Assembly (NCBI GenBank): GCA_903901335.1
Contig: CAIUQR010000017.1
Location: 1-51,131, forward strand
Direction of reading: 5' to 3'
DNA length: 51,131 bases
DNA from: an uncultured delta proteobacterium
Lineage (GTDB): Bacteria; Desulfobacterota; Desulfobulbia; Desulfobulbales; Desulfocapsaceae
A program made the position numbers and the translations under genes. The notes under the pieces are model-generated. The model was not told the origin of the DNA, searched no databases, and worked only from the letters and a program-made list of their open reading frames with translations. Of this stretch, positions 45,051-51,131 are shown piece by piece (position 1 is the stretch's first letter; each line of letters begins with the position of its first letter).

Positions 45051-45734
45051 TTACTTCAATGCGTTCTCCGGTTTTTTATAACCGGGTTGAACCAGATTCC
45101 TGGGTATTTGATCGTTCCATCCCCGAACGGCATTGATTTTTTTAATTGAATCAAGGCGATTTTGCCCTTTCAGACGTTCGTAGATTTTAAACCAGGCACA
45201 GGGCTGCTCGTTGCTGATCTCGCAGTTTCCTTTATTGGTACCTCCACAAGGGCCATTGTACAGACCCTTCGCGCACATGGTAACGGGGCAAATTCCGCCG
45301 GTGTATCCCAGGACACATTGACTACAGGATCGGCAGCGTTCCTCGTACCAGCCGACGGCCTGATTGACTGCAAGGCCAGTGGTATCGACTGCCGGAAAGG
45401 TCGGGAGGAGGGGATATCGTTCCGCAAGAAACTGAATCCCCACGCCACAGGCCATAGACATCAGGGCGTCGAATTGCCCTTCTTCGATGATACTGTCAAG
45501 TTCGGCCAGATACTCGCGATCACATTGACGTTCAATGGTATGTCCTTGAATCTCAATGGGCTCGTCATCTAACTTTCTTGTCATGTCAATTTCTGTATTC
45601 AGAATAGTGACTTCCTTTTCGCCACCGGCCAGACAGACTGAAACGCATGTTCCGCAGCCGATATTTAATACCTTTTTGTAACCCTTTAACATCTCTTTGA
45701 TCTCAGCAAAGGGTTTTCGTTTTGCAACTATCAT
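45051..45734 (-). CDS. metV: MetV, zinc-binding partner of MetF
   Basis: 227 residues. The N-terminal half has GCGTCVSVC and 'ACGVGIQFLAERY'; the C-terminal half is the MTHFR C-terminal-like domain with ERCRSCSQC, CPVTMCAKGLYNGPCGG and QPCAWFKIYERL. This is the MetV layout known from Moorella and acetogens, where it complexes with MetF. At least 12 Cys suggest Fe-S and Zn sites. It lies 62 bp upstream of metF and 50 bp downstream of the hdrD-like gene. Confidence 0.9.
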   Translation of the reverse strand: MIVAKRKPFAEIKEMLKGYKKVLNIGCGTCVSVCLAGGEKEVTILNTEIDMTRKLDDEPIEIQGHTIERQCDREYLAELDSIIEEGQFDALMSMACGVGIQFLAERYPLLPTFPAVDTTGLAVNQAVGWYEERCRSCSQCVLGYTGGICPVTMCAKGLYNGPCGGTNKGNCEISNEQPCAWFKIYERLKGQNRLDSIKKINAVRGWNDQIPRNLVQPGYKKPENALK

Positions 45735-45784
45735 ATTATCCTCCTCAATGGGCTGGGATCATCGATGCCCAGCCCAGATAGATA

Positions 45785-47083
45785 CTAAAGACCTACACCT
45801 TGTAATTCTGGTCCGAGGTATACCCTTTCGTTTTCACCGAGCATGCCCATGGACAAGCAGATGAGAGTCCACAAATGCACCGTGTGATAATTGCCGTCAA
45901 AATGCTCTTTAAGGTCATGGATTTGGGCATGGCAATTATGGCAGGGGGTGATTGCATAATCAGCGCCTGTACTCATTATCTGGTCGAATTTGACTTTGCC
46001 GTATTGCCGGCGGGCGTCAGGAAGCCCTGACTGGAGAAATCCGCCGCCGCCGCCGCAGCAGTAATTATTGGACATGTTGGGAGCCATATCGACGAAGTTT
46101 TCTTCGCCGACAACTTTTTTCACTACATAGCGAAGGTCTAAGGCCACTGGGTCGCCAAAGCTCTTTCTGACAAGCTGGCAGGGATCCTGGACGGTAAATT
46201 TTACCTTGAGGTCCTTGTTCCAGTCCGAATTCACCGGAAGTTTTCCTTCTCGGATCCATTTGGCGTAATATTGGATGATGCTGGCAATTTCAAAGTTGTA
46301 AGGAATTTTGAATTTTTCGAGTCCGGCCCGGACTGCAAAGAGTTCGTGGCCTCACTCAGTGTTGAGCCAGACTTTGCACCCCAGGTCCTCTACTGCTTTG
46401 ACCTTGGTGCGGACTATTTTTTCCCAGTTTTCATTATCTGCACAGAACAGGCAGTAGTTCTCGGCGGCCCACCCTTTGGAGCCATAAGTCCAATCGGCAC
46501 CGGCAGTATTGAGTATTTTCCACAAAGGAATCATTTCGTCGGGTTCTGTCACCGGTTCTCTGGAGTTCTGATTGAGGAAAAACTCAGAGCCTTTTTTGTC
46601 CATGGGGACAAGCAATTTTTCAAAGCCAGGTTGGGTTTGACGGACTTCTTCAGCCACGTCTTCAACAACAAAGCGCCAGTCCTCTTCAGTTGCTCCCATG
46701 GCGCTGCAGGTGTCATTACGCAGGGCCATGTCGCACGAACCAACAATACCTTTTGGTCTTTGGTCTCGGGGCCTGCTGGCTCTAAGATTAAAGACCAATT
46801 GAGGAATATTGATTTTCATTGGGCAAACATATATACAGCGGGTACACATAGTGCACATCCAGGGCCAGTTCGACGCCAGCAACTCATCGTCCATTCCTAG
46901 GGATGCCATTCTCAGTAACTTTCTCGGATCCATATCCTCAAGGCCGGTGGCCGGACATCCAGAGGAACAAGCCCCACAGGTCAGGCACATGTCCAGGTTT
47001 CCACCCTCAGGTAAAAGCCCCTTGACCGTGTCCATGAACCTGCTTTTCTTTTTTCCACCAATTTTTATTGCTTCATCAGACAT
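45785..47083 (-). CDS. HdrC-HdrB fusion (HdrD-like), selenoprotein with in-frame TGA
   Basis: 432 residues reading through one TGA (46352-46354) as selenocysteine 244. The frame before and after it is the same and both parts belong to one protein. N-terminal HdrC part: CLTCGACSSGCP (about 33-44) and CTMCTRCIYVCP. C-terminal HdrB part: a first CCG domain whose NTE-C-GH cysteine is replaced by Sec (NTE-U-GHELF), and a second with DPCQLVRKS, NYCCGGGGG and CHNC. The TGA is followed by a hairpin with a GGC loop (46320-46334). AGAGGAG precedes the ATG. It probably forms the disulfide-type catalytic or electron-exit unit of an Hdr complex with HdrA, MvhD and MetVF. Confidence 0.85.
46320..46351 (-). 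promoter_or_regulatory. SECIS-like element downstream of the hdrD-like TGA
   Basis: In the mRNA, 18 nt after the UGA, AGUCCG and CGGACU form a perfect 6-bp stem around the loop GGC (46326-46328). The loop guanosines are 24-25 nt after the UGA, inside the window expected for bacterial SECIS elements bound by SelB. Confidence 0.65.
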
Positions 47084-47098
47084 AACTTACTCCTCTTC

Positions 47099-47533
47099 TT
47101 AGGCGCATACGGCCTTTTTCAACTTTTCTTTCAAAGGGTTTGGGCCGAGTGACATGATATGCTCGGTCATTTCTTTGGCATATTTTTGGAAGGTGGGGCC
47201 CTCACCCGACGACAGGTTATACATCCTGACGCGGTCACCTTCGATACCGATTTCCTCTAAAAGCTCATGAATGTATTCGACCCGTTCGCGGCATCGGAGA
47301 TTTCCCTGGTTATAATGACAATTTCCTTCTAGGCAACCAACGCAATACACACCGTCGGCGCCTTCCTGGAAGCATCGCAACAGGTACATCACATCCACTT
47401 TTCCGGTACAGGGAACCCGGATGATTTTAATATTGGTAGGGTAACTCAACCGCATCGAACCTGCCAGGTCCGCAGCCGAATACCCTCAGTAGTCACAACA
47501 AAACGCTATTATAGTCGGTTCAAAATCAGCCAT
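47099..47533 (-). CDS. mvhD: MvhD-like electron-transfer protein, selenocysteine copy 1
   Basis: 144 residues including Sec16 at TGA 47486-47488. From ATG 47533 (GGAGGG site) it reads MADFEPTIIAFCCDY-U-GYSAADLAG, then RLSYPTNIKIIRVPC, 'GADGVYCVGCLEGNCHY' and 'RCRERVEYIHELL'. In cysteine forms of MvhD/FrhD-domain proteins the Sec position is the last Cys of FCCxxC, a ligand of the 2Fe-2S cluster that links HdrA to a hydrogenase or oxidoreductase. Without Sec readthrough only a 15-residue peptide would be made. It is nearly identical to the copy 28 bp upstream; the C-terminus differs (KKAVCA against KKAATLS). Confidence 0.88.
47439..47485 (-). promoter_or_regulatory. SECIS-like element of mvhD copy 1
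   Basis: Starting right after the UGA, GGGUA pairs with UUACCC and then, with small bulges and G-U pairs, up to GGACCU / AGGUUC capped by a GGC loop about 21-23 nt after the UGA. Position and loop resemble the element in the hdrD-like gene. Confidence 0.55.
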
Positions 47534-47561
47534 TAATATCCCTCCTGCACCCTCTTTCGCA

Positions 47562-47999
47562 TTATGAGAGAGTTGCAGCCTTTTTAAGTTTTGCCTTTAG
47601 AGGGTTTGGCCCGAGTGCCATAATATGCTCGGTCATCTCTTTGGCATATTTTTGAAAGGTGGGGCCCTCACCCGACGACAGGTTATACATCCTGACGCGG
47701 TCACCTTCGATACCGATTTCCTCTAAAAGCTCATGAATGTATTCGACCCGTTCGCGGCATCGGAGATTTCCCTGATTATAATGACAATTCCCTTCCAGGC
47801 AGCCAACGCAATACACACCGTCGGCGCCTTCCTGGAAACATCGTAACAGGTACATCACATCCACTTTTCCGGTACAGGGAACCCGGATGATTTTAATATT
47901 GGTAGGGTAACTCAACCGCATCGAACCTGCCAGGTCCGCAGCTGAATACCCTCAGTAGTCACAACAAAAGGCTATTATAGTTGGTTCGAAGTCTGCCAT
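47562..47999 (-). CDS. mvhD: MvhD-like electron-transfer protein, selenocysteine copy 2
   Basis: 145 residues including Sec16 at TGA 47952-47954, same layout as copy 1 (MADFEPTIIAFCCDY-U-GYSAAD). Its ATG shares one base with the hdrA stop (TGATG) and AGGAGGG lies just upstream, so it is coupled to hdrA. The two copies differ by a few residues at the very end and by scattered third-position changes, which points to recent tandem duplication with both reading frames kept and both TGA codons conserved. Confidence 0.88.
47905..47951 (-). promoter_or_regulatory. SECIS-like element of mvhD copy 2
   Basis: Same hairpin as in copy 1 (GGGUA/UUACCC base, GGACCU/AGGUUC upper stem, GGC loop), with a single third-position change (UCG to UCA) in the lower stem. 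Confidence 0.55.
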
Positions 48000-50900
48000 C
48001 ACATCCCTCCTGCCAGCAATGTATCTATCGCACAAGTGATCTGGTCATCTTCATAGTTATTAAGTTTAATGGTTTGTCTCGGGCATACACAGGCGCAGAC
48101 ACCACAACCCTGGCAAAGTGCAGGATCGATCTGGACTTCGCCTGCCTCGACATTGAACTGTGGAACCTCAAACGGACAGGATCGGACACAGGTCAGGCAT
48201 TTAACGCAATGATCCGGATCTACCTGAGCCTTAATAGCCGAGAGCTTGATTTTATCTTTAGAGAGAAATGTCACTGCTCGTGAGGCAGCGGCATTGGCCT
48301 GAACAATAGTCTCGGAAATCAGCTTGGGACCATGGGCCGTTCCGCAGAGAAAAACGCCCTCACTGCCCATATCCACAGGTCTGAGCTTGACATGAGCTTC
48401 TATGAAGTAGCCTTCAGGGTTCGCGTTGAGCTTCATCTTCCTGCTGATATCCTCCGAGTCGCCCGGCTGAACGCCGGCGCTCAAGATAAGAAGGTCGGCG
48501 CAGATCTCGATATTCCTCTGTAAAACATGATCCCTGATCGTTATGAGAACACCTTCGCCCGAGGTTTTCACAACCGGCGGGGCATCCTTCTGGAAACGGA
48601 CAAAAATAACGCCCTGTTGTCTGGCTTCGGTATAATAATCCTCCATAAGGCCATACGTGCGCATATCCCGGTACAGGATAAAAACCTGGGTGGAAGGATT
48701 GTCTTTCTTGATGGCCAGCGCATTCTTTACCGCAGCCTGACAACAAATACGCGAACAGTTCGGTCGTTCATCATTCCTTGAGCCGACGCACTGGATCATG
48801 ACCACTGTATCCAGGTCTGAGGATCCTTTTTCCGCGAGTCTATCGCCAAGTTGAACCTGGGTTACAATCCGGTCGTCCTCTCCGTACAGATATTCCTTCG
48901 GTTTGTACTCATTTGCTCCGGTGGCGACAATGATAACCCCATGTTCAATTGTTTGGGTTGCTTCGTCGCCGTTTACCTTCACCGTTGTCTTGAAATTGCC
49001 CTGAAAACCTTCAAAACCAGAGACTGCAGTGTTCTTCAAAACGGTGATTTTATTTTCCGCAGCAACCTGGCCAGTGAGTTTGTCGACGTACTTCCTGACA
49101 TCAGCACCTTCAATAGTATGATGCAGCTTGAGCCCCATACCACCAAGCTGGTCCTTTTTCTCGATTAAGACAGATTCAAATCCCTGCTTGGCCAGATCAA
49201 GGGCTGCATTCATTCCAGCGATACCGCCTCCAAGTACGAGTGCTCTTTTATTTACCGGAATAATCTTGCCTTTCAAGGGCTTTAACCTCAATGAGCGGGC
49301 AACGGCCATCCGAACGAGATCTTTGGCCTTTTCCGTGGCGAGTTGCGGATTAAAGGCATGTACCCAGGAATCCTGATTTCTGATATTGGCCATCTCAAAG
49401 AGATAACGGTTCAGTCCGCAGGCCTCCAAGGTTTCCATGAACATCGGCGCATGGGTTTTCGGGCTGCAGGAAGCGACAACAACCCGGTTCAGGCCCTGTT
49501 CAAGAATCTTGTCTTTGATTTTGCTTTGGGTATCCTGACTACAGGTGAAGAGGTTGTTGTCCGTAAAGACCACACCGGGAAGAGTACCTGCATATTCCTG
49601 CAGGCCGGGGACATCGATGACTCCTGCGATATTTGAACCACAATTGCAGACAAAGACGCCAACCCTCGGTTCTTGACCTGAAATGTCGAGTTCATCAGGT
49701 ACTATGATCTCCTTGGTATCTGTTCCTCTCGCCTCTGCTATATCACATCCGGCAAGGCCTGCTGCAGCGCTTGCTTCGGTGACTGATGCCGGAATATCTT
49801 TCGGACCTTGGAAGGTGCCGCATGTAAAGACACCGGGCCGCGAAGATAGCAGCGGGGCGAAGGGTTCACTGTCGACAAACTTGTGTTTATTGATATTTAC
49901 GCCAAGACGTTCGGCCAATTCCAGTGAGGAGGTGGGTACCTCAAGACCTACAGAGAGAACGAGCATATCGAATTCTTCTTCCATAATCTGGCCGAATTCA
50001 TCAGCAAAGCGCAGGATCAGATTCTTGTTCTCTGGGTTTTCGATCACCGAATGGACCCTGGCTTTGACGAAGCGAATGCCGTCACGTTCTTTGGCACGAT
50101 TATAATACATCTCGTAATCTTTACCGAATGAACGGATATCCATATAGAATACAGCTGCGTCAAGATCCCCGCCAGCGTGTTCCTTGGCGATCATCGCATC
50201 TTTCATCGCGTACATGCAGCAGACTGAAGAACAGTAGGTATTGCCGCATTTGTTGGTATCCCGGGAACCGATGCATTGCAGCCAGGCAATTTTTTTCGGT
50301 TCTTTATGGTCTGATGGGCGAACCACATGACCCAGACAGGGTCCGCTGGAGCTCAACAGTCTTTCGAACTCCAGACTGGTCACAACATTTGGATTTTTCT
50401 TATACAGATAGATATTGGCCAACGGCTCGGGATCATACGGTTTCGCTCCGGAGGAAAGGATAACGGAACCTACCCGGATATCCTTGTCAACCGGCAGCAT
50501 TTTATGATCAACGGCCTTGGCCAGGCAGGCATCGACGCACTGATAGCACTCCGAGCATATCCCGCAGTTCAGACAACGCTCAGATTCTGATTTGGCCTCC
50601 GCCTCATTATAGCCGTAGGACACCTCAAGGAAATTGCATTCGCGGGCCTTGGGATCGAGACAGTTCACCTTGACCCGGTCCTTCTTGACCTCATTAAAGA
50701 TATCGGGCCGGACAAACTCCCAGTTCTTTTCACGTCCGGCGCGGAGATCAAGACCGTTGATGAAGCGATGGATGCTCTCGGCCACCTCTTTACCGCAGGC
50801 GACCGCATCAACGACGGATTTCGGTCCGTAGAAGGCGTCACCGCCGGCAAAGACCCAGTCGATCGGGGTCTGAAAGGTGACGGAATCGGCCTCCAGGCCG

Positions 50901-51131
50901 CCCGGTCGGGAGATGGCGATACCCTGCTCCTTAATCCCCTCCAGATTGGTGCTCTGGCCGATGGAGATAATGACCGTATCGCAGAAAAACGGCTGGCAGA
51001 CCTGTTCGTCGAATTGGGGATTGAAACGGCCGTTTTCGTCGAAGACCTTGGTACAGGTCTTGAACTCGATGCCGGACACCCGTTTGTCTTTATCGATATA
51101 GAAACTCTTCGGACCGAAGCTGTTGACAATC
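47999..51131 (-). CDS. hdrA: HdrA-type fusion: GltD/NfnB-like, partial HdrA, full HdrA (5' end outside window)
   Basis: At least 1043 residues; the frame is open to the right edge, so the N-terminus is missing. Going from the edge: the end of a GltD/NfnB-like FAD/NAD(P) domain (CDTVIISIGQSTNLEGI, 'VFAGGDAFYGPKSVVDAV'), a linker Fe-S motif CLNCGICSECYQCVDAC, then an HdrA C-terminal-type segment (LQCIGSRD ... CSSVCCMYAMKDAM). A second, full HdrA follows: GVFVCNCGSNI, FTCSQDT, ALVLGGGIAGMNAAL, 'VQCVGSRNDERPNCSRICCQAAV'. Two ferredoxin motifs (CVKCLTCVRSCP, CQGCGVCACVCP) close it. HdrA carries the bifurcating FAD. The GltD-like part suggests NAD(P)H as one electron partner. All HdrA cysteines visible are Cys, not Sec. 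Confidence 0.9.
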   Translation of the reverse strand, partial: IVNSFGPKSFYIDKDKRVSGIEFKTCTKVFDENGRFNPQFDEQVCQPFFCDTVIISIGQSTNLEGIKEQGIAISRPGGLEADSVTFQTPIDWVFAGGDAFYGPKSVVDAVACGKEVAESIHRFINGLDLRAGREKNWEFVRPDIFNEVKKDRVKVNCLDPKARECNFLEVSYGYNEAEAKSESERCLNCGICSECYQCVDACLAKAVDHKMLPVDKDIRVGSVILSSGAKPYDPEPLANIYLYKKNPNVVTSLEFERLLSSSGPCLGHVVRPSDHKEPKKIAWLQCIGSRDTNKCGNTYCSSVCCMYAMKDAMIAKEHAGGDLDAAVFYMDIRSFGKDYEMYYNRAKERDGIRFVKARVHSVIENPENKNLILRFADEFGQIMEEEFDMLVLSVGLEVPTSSLELAERLGVNINKHKFVDSEPFAPLLSSRPGVFTCGTFQGPKDIPASVTEASAAAGLAGCDIAEARGTDTKEIIVPDELDISGQEPRVGVFVCNCGSNIAGVIDVPGLQEYAGTLPGVVFTDNNLFTCSQDTQSKIKDKILEQGLNRVVVASCSPKTHAPMFMETLEACGLNRYLFEMANIRNQDSWVHAFNPQLATEKAKDLVRMAVARSLRLKPLKGKIIPVNKRALVLGGGIAGMNAALDLAKQGFESVLIEKKDQLGGMGLKLHHTIEGADVRKYVDKLTGQVAAENKITVLKNTAVSGFEGFQGNFKTTVKVNGDEATQTIEHGVIIVATGANEYKPKEYLYGEDDRIVTQVQLGDRLAEKGSSDLDTVVMIQCVGSRNDERPNCSRICCQAAVKNALAIKKDNPSTQVFILYRDMRTYGLMEDYYTEARQQGVIFVRFQKDAPPVVKTSGEGVLITIRDHVLQRNIEICADLLILSAGVQPGDSEDISRKMKLNANPEGYFIEAHVKLRPVDMGSEGVFLCGTAHGPKLISETIVQANAAASRAVTFLSKDKIKLSAIKAQVDPDHCVKCLTCVRSCPFEVPQFNVEAGEVQIDPALCQGCGVCACVCPRQTIKLNNYEDDQITCAIDTLLAGGM

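Noticed and set aside
46352..46354. Premature stop making the hdrD-like gene a pseudogene in two pieces
   Set aside because: The frame is unbroken on both sides, the codon is TGA at a family Cys position, a SECIS-like hairpin follows, and two more genes of the same operon show the same pattern.
47099..47455. MvhD starting at the internal ATG after the TGA
   Set aside because: The upstream part encodes the conserved FCCxx(C/U)GYSAADLAG block of the family, with its own ATG and GGAGGG site, so the gene begins at 47533 (and at 47999 for the second copy).

Overview
The window looks like the chromosome of an anaerobic, probably sulfate-reducing member of Desulfobacterota (Desulfobulbales-like). 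This is inferred from gene content, not from a marker gene. The pointers are a metF-metV-hdr-mvhD module with selenocysteine codons, a soluble fumarate-reductase-type flavoprotein operon coupled to HdrB/HdrC-like subunits, a TIGR03790 protein, a DUF748 protein, and a complete BioC/BioG/BioF/BioA/BioD/BioB biotin set. No rRNA or tRNA gene was seen.

Layout. 0-8.7 kb: edge of an IS1595-like transposase, a PAS/sigma-54 activator, a divergent TIGR03790 secreted protein, a PGPGW membrane protein and a giant DUF748 protein, then a two-TM K+ channel fused to RCK domains and a phospho-receiver domain. 8.9-12.1 kb: cdaA-cdaR-glmM (c-di-AMP and cell-wall precursor synthesis). 12.4-17.8 kb: RNase II/R-type enzyme, era, thioesterase, glycine-zipper lipoprotein, FlxA-like protein. 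17.9-20.1 kb: a decayed defence pocket holding a two-repeat type I-C CRISPR remnant, a WYL regulator with two compensating frameshifts, and a HepT-MntA toxin-antitoxin pair. The HepT frame switches at an A-AAA-AAC heptamer just before its catalytic motif. 20.1-24.4 kb: ftsE-ftsX-envC-ctpA operon (minus strand).

24.8-34.9 kb: a tightly packed plus-strand operon ileS-lspA-fabD-bioB-bioA-bioF-bioG-bioC-bioD plus a 73-residue Cys-rich protein, closed by a strong terminator. 35.0-38.8 kb (minus): hdrC-like, hdrB-like, fumarate reductase Fe-S and flavoprotein subunits, resembling thiol:fumarate reductase or a type-E succinate dehydrogenase. 39.4-41.9 kb: malonyl-CoA decarboxylase, Nudix hydrolase and small proteins. 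42.3-43.9 kb: OmpA-family protein and a nitroreductase.

44.0-51.1 kb (minus, open at the right edge): a GltD-HdrA-HdrA fusion, two tandem mvhD copies, an HdrC-HdrB (HdrD-like) fusion, metV and metF. Three of these genes carry an in-frame TGA at a position where the family has cysteine, each followed by a hairpin with a GGC apical loop. I read them as selenoproteins. The module probably couples methylene-tetrahydrofolate chemistry of the Wood-Ljungdahl pathway to flavin-based electron bifurcation or confurcation.

The most notable signals are the selenocysteine trio, the HepT frame switch, the channel-receiver fusion, the CRISPR remnant, and the predicted non-covalent FAD (His to Asn) in the fumarate-reductase-like subunit.
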